A program made the position numbers and the translations under genes. The notes below the pieces were generated by a model. The model was given only the letters and a program-made list of their open reading frames with translations. It had not been told where the DNA came from and did no database searches. Below are positions 1 to 4,942 of a stretch of 12,703 bases of DNA, in pieces (positions within the stretch are counted from its first letter, which is position 1; each line of letters begins with the position of its first letter). The stretch comes from an uncultured Clostridia bacterium (lineage in GTDB: Bacteria; Bacillota; Clostridia; Oscillospirales; Oscillospiraceae), in the NCBI GenBank assembly GCA_947169005.1, contig CAMVOG010000037.1, positions 1 to 12,703 on the forward strand. Reading direction: 5' to 3'.

Positions 1-14
1 AGGAACCGTCCCCG
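1..14. repeat. right end of a dispersed inverted-repeat element (partial)
   Basis: The first bases, AGGAACCGTCCCCG, match the right arm of the four complete elements at 2441-2525, 2919-2998, 4561-4645 and 6955-7036. The left arm lies outside the window. The element therefore also borders the upstream side of the RiPP locus. Confidence 0.75.
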
Positions 15-21
15 GGAGGTG

Positions 22-66
22 AAAAAACAACGGAGAGCTGAAAAAATCACCTCTCCGTTGTTTTTT
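22..66. terminator. rho-independent terminator, bidirectional
   Basis: A perfect 16-bp stem pairs 22-37 with 51-66 (AAAAAACAACGGAGAG with its complement) around a 13-base loop. The stem has an A run on the left and a T run on the right, so it would terminate in both directions. It isolates the RiPP promoter from whatever lies upstream of the window. Confidence 0.85.
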
Positions 67-89
67 CGTTTCACAGGCGTGTCAATAAT

Positions 90-109
90 CTGAAAAGTAT
101 GGTTTTCAG
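90..109. promoter_or_regulatory. short inverted repeat upstream of the promoter
   Basis: CTGAAAA (90-96) and TTTTCAG (103-109) form perfect 7-bp arms around a 6-base spacer, about 40 bases upstream of the -35 box. It could be a regulator site or chance; nothing else in the sequence decides this. Confidence 0.3.
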
Positions 110-145
110 CAGATGATTGGCGGATCGATCTCAATGATTCATCGA

Positions 146-174
146 TTGACAGGCTTCGTATGCACGTATATAAT
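146..174 (+). promoter_or_regulatory. sigma-A type promoter of the RiPP locus
   Basis: A consensus -35 box TTGACA (146-151) and a consensus -10 box TATAAT (169-174) are separated by exactly 17 bases. Transcription should begin near 180-182 and run into the HTH/peptide gene. A perfect match to both hexamers suggests intrinsically strong transcription that is held down by a repressor, in keeping with the palindrome directly downstream. Confidence 0.85.
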
Positions 175-181
175 CATGGTA

Positions 182-195
182 AATGGTATACCATT
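182..195. promoter_or_regulatory. probable operator palindrome
   Basis: AATGGTATACCATT is a perfect 14-bp palindrome. It covers the predicted transcription start, just after the -10 box and two bases before the Shine-Dalgarno sequence. Binding there would block RNA polymerase. The first gene encodes an XRE-type HTH protein, a family that usually binds short palindromes and often represses itself, so autorepression is the simplest inference. No second copy was noticed in the window. Confidence 0.6.
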
Positions 196-210
196 CAGGA
201 GGTGAGAATC

Positions 211-792
211 ATGGAGGGCTTTGGCGCCCGGCTGCGAAAACTGCGGATGGCAAAGAACATCACGCAGGAAGCCTTAGGCAGCTCGCTGGGCGTATCCGCG
301 CAGACGATCAGCAAATGGGAGACGGGCAAAAGCTTTCCGGATATACTTTTGCTCCTGCCTCTGGCACGTTTTTTTCAGGTTTCGGTGGATATACTGATAA
401 GCGATCAATTTGATGAGAAAAAGATGCGAACTGCAACTAGTACTATTGAAACAGTTCCTCAAAAGAAAGGAGAAACTTATATGGAAGATGAGAAAAAGAT
501 GCGAACTGCAACTAGTACTATTGAAACAGTTCCTCAAAAGAAAGGAGAAACTTATATGGAAGAATGGATGAATTATGGGATTGGAGATTTGCCGCAGGGC
601 TTTCAGCTTCCCGCAACATGCGCATTTCCTTCCACTGCGTCTTGTACGTTTTCTTCCGGCAGTCTCTGTTCCTTTAACACGCCGCCGGTCAGCATGTGCG
701 GAGTATTCAACAATTCTTCGACTTGCATGCCCACCTGGGCTGATACCGTCATGTGCCAAACGTTGATTTCCAACGGTTGGTGTACAACTTAA
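211..792 (+). CDS. XRE-family HTH regulator fused in frame to a Cys-rich peptide precursor
   Basis: The start is ATG 211, chosen because AGGAGGT (197-203) lies 7 bases upstream; an earlier in-frame ATG at 160 lies upstream of the predicted transcription start. Residues about 5-60 are a typical XRE/Cro-C1 helix-turn-helix, with the segments ITQEALGSSLGVSAQTISKWE and a hydrophobic closing helix. This predicts a DNA-binding repressor. Instead of ending after the HTH, the frame continues through a duplicated 25-residue linker into the seven-cysteine peptide, giving 193 aa. An internal ribosome site and ATG (556) can also produce the peptide alone, so the reading frame may serve both as a regulator and as a fused precursor. 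The fusion does not depend on the duplication, because 75 bp is a multiple of three and the linker has no stop. Whether the 193-aa product accumulates, and whether the HTH part is cleaved off, cannot be seen here. Confidence 0.75.
   Translation: MEGFGARLRKLRMAKNITQEALGSSLGVSAQTISKWETGKSFPDILLLLPLARFFQVSVDILISDQFDEKKMRTATSTIETVPQKKGETYMEDEKKMRTATSTIETVPQKKGETYMEEWMNYGIGDLPQGFQLPATCAFPSTASCTFSSGSLCSFNTPPVSMCGVFNNSSTCMPTWADTVMCQTLISNGWCTT
412..561 (+). repeat. exact 75-bp tandem duplication carrying a ribosome site and start codon
   Basis: Positions 412-486 and 487-561 are identical over 75 bp, and the match runs two bases further. Each copy encodes the same 25 residues and contains AAAGGAG followed 8 bases later by ATG (481 and 556). 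The result is two potential initiation sites for the peptide, giving 103 or 78 aa. Perfect identity implies a recent event, or an assembly error. Confidence 0.95.
556..792 (+). CDS. seven-cysteine RiPP precursor peptide (putative)
   Basis: This 78-aa product starts at ATG 556 with AAAGGAG at 541-547, 8 bases upstream. Residues 1-20 form a short leader-like segment ending in GDLPQGFQLPA. The rest is rich in Ser/Thr and has cysteines at 22, 30, 38, 48, 57, 67 and 76, a regular spacing of 8-10 residues. The first three are in the pattern Cys-x-Phe and the fourth is Cys-x-x-Phe. Regular single cysteines next to a SPASM radical SAM enzyme fit a thioether-crosslinked peptide of the sactipeptide/ranthipeptide kind, with Cys as donor and a neighbouring residue as acceptor; a C-C crosslink at Phe is another possibility. 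The gene starts 62 bases before the maturase. The same frame is also reached from the HTH start at 211. I do not recognise an exact precursor family. Clostridial Cys-rich bacteriocin-like precursors are the nearest known class. Confidence 0.7.
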   Translation: MEEWMNYGIGDLPQGFQLPATCAFPSTASCTFSSGSLCSFNTPPVSMCGVFNNSSTCMPTWADTVMCQTLISNGWCTT

Positions 793-854
793 TAGAAGAT
801 AGAGAGTAAATCCTTCTGTCAGATTCAATAATATTCTATACGGAGGATGGACTT

Positions 855-2180
855 GTGGAAAAGCTATGTAAATACACCATTTGCGTTCATGACACGGATG
901 ACGCTCTGCTGCTTTACAACACGCTGAATGGGGCACTGCTCCGCTTTACATCCCCTGCGCAAAAACAGGTGATCACTGCCTTAATGGGGTCAGGCACTCT
1001 GCCGGATTCGTCTGACCCGGCCCTTCACGAAGCCCTTTCGAAGCGCCAGATTCTTCTCCCCGCGTCTGTTGATGAAGCCGAGCTCGCCCGGTATCGTTTT
1101 TTGGAGGCGTATGCGCAAAGCCGCGTTTTGTCCTTTCTTGTCTATGTGACAGAGGCATGTAATTTCCGTTGCAGATATTGTCCGGAATCCCACGATCCAC
1201 TTTCTATGTCAGCAAAAACAGCGGATCAATTTTGCGAGCTGGTCGAAACCGCCCTCTCCACCGGCAGATATTCCGCTCTTTCCGTGGGTTGGTTCGGCGG
1301 AGAGCCGCTGCTCAATTTCCCCGTCATTCGCCGCACTATGAAACGGCTGCGGGCTTTCTGTGAGGAACACGGACTTTCCCTTTCCGCGGGAGCTACTACC
1401 AACGGCTATCTGCTCACGGAAGACACCGTCTCGGAACTGCTTGCGCTGGGCGTCACCCAGTTTCAAATCACCGTTGACGGCATGGCGGAGACCCATGATC
1501 GACTGCGCCCGCTCGTAGACGGGACGGGAACGTGGAGGATAATTTGGGATAATCTTCGCGCAATGGCAAAACGCTCAGAGGCTTTTTCTGTCACCCTGCG
1601 CGTCAACGCAAACAGAAGCAGTCTGGCAAGCGTGAAGAAATGGCTCCTGTTGGCAGACGAAAATCTGGACATACGTTTTCACCTCATCGTTCAGCCCATC
1701 AGCAACATGGGCGGCGACGCCTCCTGTGAAGAATACTGTGATTTGGAAGAGGGACAGCGTATCCAACTTGCATTAAGCGATTATTTGGATGAGCAAACCG
1801 ATCATGGCATCGGCAGGGTCGCCGCACAGTTAGCTCCTCTGGGGCTTCTGTGCAACTCCGCGCGCCCAAACTATTACATTGTCCGTACGGACGGCGGCAT
1901 CGCCAAGTGTGAGCTGAATATACAAAGTGAGGCCGCCGTTTTATCACAGCCTGGCAAGACACAGCTTAAAGAAGAACTATTAGCCCAGTATCTTACCCCT
2001 GCCGTCGGTCCCTGTGAGGAGTGCAAGCTATACCCTCTCTGCTTCGGTTTGGTCTGCCCGCACAAGAAAATAATAGGTATTCCCTGCACCTATTCCGAGC
2101 ACTTTCTATTGGATGAAAACATTCGTCTTTTGGCAAGGCACTTCCGCAGAAAAGACGCTCGGAAACGCAAAACGGAATAG
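855..2180 (+). CDS. radical SAM/SPASM peptide maturase
   Basis: This 441-aa enzyme starts at GTG 855, with GGAGG at 842-846 eight bases upstream. Residues about 1-90 resemble the N-terminal module of clostridial peptide maturases (YNTLNGALL at 21-29), a region that often serves precursor binding. The radical SAM cluster motif is CNFRCRYC (C102, C106, C109), followed by the SAM-contacting GGEP at 148-151. The C-terminal SPASM region has C333, then Gx4C at 347-352, then C387-x2-C390-x5-C396-x4-C401 and C411, enough for two auxiliary 4Fe-4S clusters. Such enzymes cleave SAM to a 5'-deoxyadenosyl radical and abstract hydrogen from the precursor to form thioether or carbon crosslinks. The gene lies 62 bases after the Cys-rich peptide and presumably shares its transcript. 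The exact chemistry cannot be told from sequence alone. The length is normal for the family and all key cysteines are present. Confidence 0.9.
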   Translation: MEKLCKYTICVHDTDDALLLYNTLNGALLRFTSPAQKQVITALMGSGTLPDSSDPALHEALSKRQILLPASVDEAELARYRFLEAYAQSRVLSFLVYVTEACNFRCRYCPESHDPLSMSAKTADQFCELVETALSTGRYSALSVGWFGGEPLLNFPVIRRTMKRLRAFCEEHGLSLSAGATTNGYLLTEDTVSELLALGVTQFQITVDGMAETHDRLRPLVDGTGTWRIIWDNLRAMAKRSEAFSVTLRVNANRSSLASVKKWLLLADENLDIRFHLIVQPISNMGGDASCEEYCDLEEGQRIQLALSDYLDEQTDHGIGRVAAQLAPLGLLCNSARPNYYIVRTDGGIAKCELNIQSEAAVLSQPGKTQLKEELLAQYLTPAVGPCEECKLYPLCFGLVCPHKKIIGIPCTYSEHFLLDENIRLLARHFRRKDARKRKTE

Positions 2181-2312
2181 TATGAAATCGGGTAGGAGGC
2201 CGCTCGTCGATTGATCGGCCAACCTCCCACAGAGCCGTCCCCGGGGGCGCATTTTTCAATCTTCAATCTTCGCTATTACAAAAGGGGACGTTGCAAAATA
2301 GCGCGCAAAACA

Positions 2313-2353
2313 AAAGCACCAGCTTAGTCCAAAAAAGACTTGGCTGGTGCTTT
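2313..2353. terminator. stem-loop terminator after the maturase gene
   Basis: AAAGCACCAGC (2313-2323) pairs with GCTGGTGCTTT (2343-2353) and can extend inward through GTC/GAC. T-rich sequence follows on both strands. It lies about 130 bases past the maturase stop and, with the terminator at 22-66, brackets the RiPP locus. The rest of 2181-2440 has no gene. It holds degenerate bits of the dispersed element (about 2229-2247 and 2279-2290) and a short heptamer-like stretch at 2257-2271. Confidence 0.6.
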
Positions 2354-2440
2354 CGTTTGCGTTAAGTAAATGCTGATTAATTGCCAACTTGAAACAAGGC
2401 ATTTTCCTTCCCCCAGCGGGGCTGCGCCCGCAGGCGCGTG

Positions 2441-2525
2441 AAAAAAGGGGACGGTTCTTTTGTCCCACGGTAACCCCTCAGACAGCGGCAGCCGCTCTTT
2501 TGGGACAAAGGAACCGTCCACGAGG
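2441..2525. repeat. dispersed inverted-repeat element, copy 1
   Basis: The arms GGGGACGGTTCTTTTGTCCCA (2447-2467) and TGGGACAAAGGAACCGTCC (2501-2519) form a long hairpin. The interior (GTAACCCCTCAGACAGCGGC and following) is nearly identical to copy 3 at 4561. On the minus strand the hairpin is followed by TTTTTT, giving a terminator form. It sits 35 bases beyond the stop of the SUKH-like gene. No transposase is present, so it resembles a MITE-like or REP-like unit. Confidence 0.85.
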
Positions 2526-2560
2526 GCATCCGTGTATTCTCATTGTAGGCAAAAACGGTG

Positions 2561-2896
2561 TTACAACCATTCCTCGTTGCTTACTGCCTCCTGCATCCAT
2601 TCCTGCAGATTGGCATAGCTTTCTCTCTGCTCTCTCCCGGGGGCGCCAAAATCATGGACGACCTGGATCGTCTCGCCTTTTCCAATCTCATAACAAGCCA
2701 CATCGTCATTATAACACTTTACGGCAAAAGGTATGAGCTTCCGATGCGGATACCTCTCCCGTATCCCTTCGATCCAGGTATTGAATTGTCTTTCTGTGAG
2801 CATATACCAATAGCCGATTCTTTCCGGGTTTCTTGCCAGCAAACGCTTAAAATCCTCCGGCCATGAAAACTCAGGATAGAGCTTTGTCGGGTCCAC
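2561..2896 (-). CDS. SUKH (SMI1/KNR4)-like immunity protein
   Basis: This 111-aa product starts at GTG 2896, preceded by GAGGAGG (2910-2904) with 7 bases of spacing. The N-terminal part (KLYPEFSWPEDFKRLL) and the C-terminal part (LIPFAVKCYNDDVACYEIG, then the VVHDFGAPG segment and an aromatic LQEWMQEA helix) resemble small SMI1/KNR4-type proteins. Members of the SUKH superfamily commonly neutralise nuclease and other polymorphic toxins in the cytoplasm. No matching toxin lies directly upstream. The gene is bracketed by two copies of the dispersed element, so it may be a collected orphan immunity gene that protects against toxins of neighbouring strains. The family call rests on residue pattern recall, not on a search. 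Confidence 0.65.
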   Translation of the reverse strand: MDPTKLYPEFSWPEDFKRLLARNPERIGYWYMLTERQFNTWIEGIRERYPHRKLIPFAVKCYNDDVACYEIGKGETIQVVHDFGAPGREQRESYANLQEWMQEAVSNEEWL

Positions 2897-2918
2897 ACTT
2901 ATTCCTCCTCTCTATGAA

Positions 2919-2998
2919 AAAGGGGGACGGTTCTTTTGTCCCACGGTAACCGTCCCCACAGTAGAAACCGTTTTTGGGGGACAAAGGAACCGTCCCCG
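2919..2998. repeat. dispersed inverted-repeat element, copy 2
   Basis: The arms run 2922-2942 and about 2978-2997 and have the same sequence as the other copies, but the interior differs (ACCGTCCCCACAGTAGAAACCG). On the minus strand the hairpin ends in CCCCCTTTTT, about 10 bases before the Shine-Dalgarno sequence of the SUKH-like gene. This looks like a terminator or attenuator in that gene's own direction. Confidence 0.85.
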
Positions 2999-3029
2999 GC
3001 GGCAAAAGCCAGGCCACACGTCTCTTGCG

Positions 3030-3224
3030 TCATTCTGTGCACAGTCTCAACTCTTCAGGCAAAAATACCTCAAGTCCAACTGTGCGGCCTTTTTCATCTG
3101 CATACTCCACCTCATAGGCTTCACGCGGAGTATCAAAAACCATAACAACTGTACACAAACTGCCTTTTGGAATCAAACCCTTAGAGACAAGCGGTATAAC
3201 ACAGTCTAAATCCCGAAATATCAT
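3030..3224 (-). CDS. DUF4926-like immunity/antitoxin protein
   Basis: This 64-aa product starts at ATG 3224, with GGAG (3236-3233) 8 bases upstream. The sequence pattern fits DUF4926: an opening segment (FRDLDCVIPLVSKGLIPKG) followed by GSLCTVVMVFDTPREAYEVE and a closing LEVFLPEELR. Such proteins are small SH3-like beta barrels. The gene begins 13 bases after the stop of the DUF6883-like toxin tip, and this pairing is one I recall from other genomes, so it is the likely cognate immunity or antitoxin. It may be expressed from a promoter inside the toxin fragment, because that fragment lacks a convincing start of its own. Confidence 0.7.
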   Translation of the reverse strand: MIFRDLDCVIPLVSKGLIPKGSLCTVVMVFDTPREAYEVEYADEKGRTVGLEVFLPEELRLCTE

Positions 3225-3237
3225 TATATCATCTCCG

Positions 3238-3798
3238 TTATTTCACATAAGCCGAAACAAGGTCAGGATAATCCTTATCAGGTCTGATAATCCATGCTGT
3301 CCGAACGATGGCGGTATTCCCATTCGGCCCGGTTATTGGCATATCCACAACAAATGTCTGCCCGTATTCCGTCAGATACCCCACCTTAGCCGGCGTCACA
3401 GCCAATCCACTCAGTATAGCCTGTTTAAGCAACTCACCATTTCCCGAATTAAAGCCTAAAGCAGACTGAAATACTATCGCTTTATTTCTTCCGCGGTTAT
3501 GATTCATGTTCAGTGAATACTCATACAGTTTTGCAGGTGGGATATTGGCATTCTCATATTCCGGGATACGTGGAAGAACATCTCCTGTTTTATACCGAAC
3601 TATTGGCTTTCTAAGTGTATCATTCATTTGTTCGCTTGTCAAGCCCTTGCCTGCCGCTGCATCTTCTCTCTGCGTCGATTTTTCTTCTTTCTCTCCTCGG
3701 ATGTACCCCTCGCTGGCCGCATCCTCGCTCACCCTCGGCATCGCCCTCTCGTCCAGCGCTTCCGCGATCTCCGGCTTATTGCGCATCTGCCGCCGCAT
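3238..3798 (-). CDS. orphan toxin C-terminal cassette with DUF6883-like domain
   Basis: The frame is open from the stop at 3895 to 3238. The first ATG (3798) gives 186 aa but has no convincing ribosome site, so this is probably a displaced, silent toxin tip rather than a free-standing gene. Residues 1-61 align with about residues 469-527 of the large toxin at 4943-6949, including the shared SEGYIRGE and the acidic linker ending LTxEQxxDT. The homology stops just upstream, near 3808. Residues about 68-186 resemble DUF6883: LPRIPEYENANIPPAKLYEY, then a GRNKAIVFQSALGF segment, and finally VRTAWIIRPDKDYPDLVSAY. This domain is found at the ends of polymorphic toxins and next to DUF4926 genes, and its activity is not established to my knowledge. 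The arrangement matches the orphan tip/immunity pairs seen in CDI and Rhs loci, which can recombine onto the main toxin through the shared linker. Confidence 0.7.
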   Translation of the reverse strand: MRRQMRNKPEIAEALDERAMPRVSEDAASEGYIRGEKEEKSTQREDAAAGKGLTSEQMNDTLRKPIVRYKTGDVLPRIPEYENANIPPAKLYEYSLNMNHNRGRNKAIVFQSALGFNSGNGELLKQAILSGLAVTPAKVGYLTEYGQTFVVDMPITGPNGNTAIVRTAWIIRPDKDYPDLVSAYVK

Positions 3799-3846
3799 GA
3801 ACTCTGCCCAGGCGGGGGCGGGGCGGCCCCGGGGCCGCAGGGAAAA

Positions 3847-3876
3847 GTGAAGACTGAAAAGTGAATAGTGAATAAT
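3847..3876. repeat. short heptamer-like tract upstream of the orphan cassette
   Basis: GTGAATAGTGAATAATT is a short period-7 run beside related GTGAAGACTGAAAA sequence. It lies just outside the end of the toxin homology, at the junction between the orphan cassette and unrelated sequence. Confidence 0.45.
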
Positions 3877-3940
3877 TGCGGTGGCGCTGCGCGCTTATTT
3901 CAAATTCCCGCAAAGCGGGCTCCTCCATTTTTCATTTTTC

Positions 3941-4008
3941 AGTCTTCAGTCTTCAATCTTCAATCTTCAATCTTCAATCTTCAATACTCAGTCTTCAATC
4001 TTCAATAT
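3941..4008. repeat. heptanucleotide tandem array (CTTCAAT type)
   Basis: About nine units of seven bases run in register, chiefly CTTCAAT with CTTCAGT and ACTCAGT variants. The array lies in the gap between the orphan toxin tip and the SitI3-like gene. It has the same 7-base period as the arrays at 7044, 7209, 8344, 8655, 10314, 10658, 11704 and 12666, but a different motif. Confidence 0.85.
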
Positions 4009-4011
4009 TGA

Positions 4012-4054
4012 CAAAAAGCCGCCCCCGGCGCTCCAAATGGAACACCAGGGGCGG
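4012..4054 (-). terminator. rho-independent terminator of the toxin-immunity operon
   Basis: Read on the minus strand, CCGCCCCTGGTGTTCC (4054-4039) pairs with GGAGCGCCGGGGGCGG (4034-4019) around a 4-base loop and is followed by CTTTTTG (4018-4012). It lies 25 bases past the stop of the SitI3-like gene and closes the toxin, immunity, SitI3-like series. Confidence 0.8.
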
Positions 4055-4078
4055 GATTCGTTTCACAATATTCTTTGC

Positions 4079-4543
4079 TCAATCGTAGGGGATAACGCCC
4101 CATTCAAAATCAATGCCCAGGGCCTCATAGGGAAAATGCTCACGGTCTACCCATCGACTGTCGTCTACTACGGTTTTACCATTGCGCCGCATGACGATGG
4201 GAGTATCGCCGTTCGCAAGAAGAAGACAGTCATCACATATTCTCAGCAGTTCGCCAATCAAATGCATCATTACTTCTTCGCCCTTTTGATACTCATCAAG
4301 AAACAAATCAAATTCAAAATCAAACTGCAAATGCAATCCGTAATCTTCGGAAAACAATCTGAGCCCAGGGTGATTGTCCAAGACCCAACACGATAGCAAA
4401 TTACTTTGGAAGCCCCAAATTCTCTGATCATCTGTAATTCCCATTTTATGGTCTTCATTCTTTTTCGATAAGTCACGAACGACCTTTTTTATGTTTTCCC
4501 GTGATAATGTGGTTCCCATCAGAAAAGAGAATTCCAAGCCCAC
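4079..4543 (-). CDS. SitI3-like immunity protein
   Basis: The product is 154 aa from GTG 4543. The frame can be read from GTG 4552, but that codon overlaps the tail of the AGGAGG motif (4557-4552), while GTG 4543 has 8 bases of spacing and is the better start. The N-terminal strand VGLEFSFLMGTTLS and the C-terminal LLRICDDCLLLANGDTPIV followed by RRNGKTVV resemble SitI3-type immunity proteins, which protect Myxococcus and other bacteria against polymorphic toxins. It is the second small gene after the large toxin and precedes a clear terminator. Because a dispersed element (4561-4645) separates it from the first immunity gene, it may neutralise a toxin tip no longer present here, or the neighbouring one. 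The family call is moderate, made from residue pattern only. Confidence 0.6.
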   Translation of the reverse strand: MGLEFSFLMGTTLSRENIKKVVRDLSKKNEDHKMGITDDQRIWGFQSNLLSCWVLDNHPGLRLFSEDYGLHLQFDFEFDLFLDEYQKGEEVMMHLIGELLRICDDCLLLANGDTPIVMRRNGKTVVDDSRWVDREHFPYEALGIDFEWGVIPYD

Positions 4544-4560
4544 AGTCGTCACCTCCTATG

Positions 4561-4645
4561 AAAAAAGGGGACGGTTCCTTTGTCCCACGGTAACCCCTCA
4601 GACAGCGGCAGCCGCTCTTTTGGGACAAAGGAACCGCCCGCGGGG
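4561..4645. repeat. dispersed inverted-repeat element, copy 3
   Basis: It is nearly identical to copy 1 along its length, with arms 4567-4587 and 4621-4637. It starts two bases past the stop of the gene at 4648-4938 and ends 3 bases before the AGGAGG of the SitI3-like gene. On the minus strand it reads as a hairpin followed by CCCCTTTTTT. Confidence 0.85.
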
Positions 4646-4647
4646 GC

Positions 4648-4938
4648 TTACAATTGTTTATATGCTTTATCCAGTTTTAAAAGCAAGAGATATAGGCGAG
4701 TGGGATTATGCATATCCCAGCCCCAAAGTTTGAAAGCATGGGCAAACGAATTTAACCAACGCTTCTCTTTTGTAGGCAAATCTTCTTGACTTACCTTTCT
4801 TAACGTCAATAGTTCAGGCATTACAACCTCTTTCAACTGTTGAAGAGTGGCCTCCCCTGCTATGCCCATTGTCCGCCGTTTGATTTCCCACCTACACTCT
4901 TCAATAGTCTCGTCCAACAGTTTCAGAAAATCGTCCAT
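4648..4938 (-). CDS. probable cognate immunity protein of the adjacent toxin
   Basis: This 96-aa protein starts at ATG 4938, only 4 bases after the toxin stop (4943). The GGGGTGA at the toxin's end doubles as the ribosome site, so the two genes are translationally coupled. The product is mostly alpha-helical, with an N-terminal charged helix (MDDFLKLLDETIEECRWEIK), a central leucine-rich helix and a C-terminal segment with WLNSFAHAFKLWGWD and LLLLKLDKAYKQL. No signal peptide or membrane segment is seen, so it should act in the cytoplasm. I do not recognise a named family with confidence. The immunity role rests on position, size and coupling. Confidence 0.65.
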   Translation of the reverse strand: MDDFLKLLDETIEECRWEIKRRTMGIAGEATLQQLKEVVMPELLTLRKVSQEDLPTKEKRWLNSFAHAFKLWGWDMHNPTRLYLLLLKLDKAYKQL

Positions 4939-4942
4939 TTAC

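Noticed and set aside
160..210. Earlier in-frame ATG for the HTH gene
   Set aside because: It lies before the -10 box and predicted transcription start and has no ribosome site. ATG 211 has AGGAGGT at good spacing.
274..936. Minus-strand ORF of 220 codons across the RiPP locus
   Set aside because: It covers the HTH/peptide genes in antisense, includes a duplicated segment only because of the 75-bp repeat, and has no domain.
2192..2226. Terminator right after the maturase stop
   Set aside because: GGAGGCCG and CGGCCAACCTCC give only an imperfect stem without a T run. The hairpin at 2313-2353 is the better candidate.
2441..2525. Insertion sequence
   Set aside because: The element is about 85 bases with inverted arms but no transposase, and no clear target duplication was seen. 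It is at most a MITE-like or REP-like unit.
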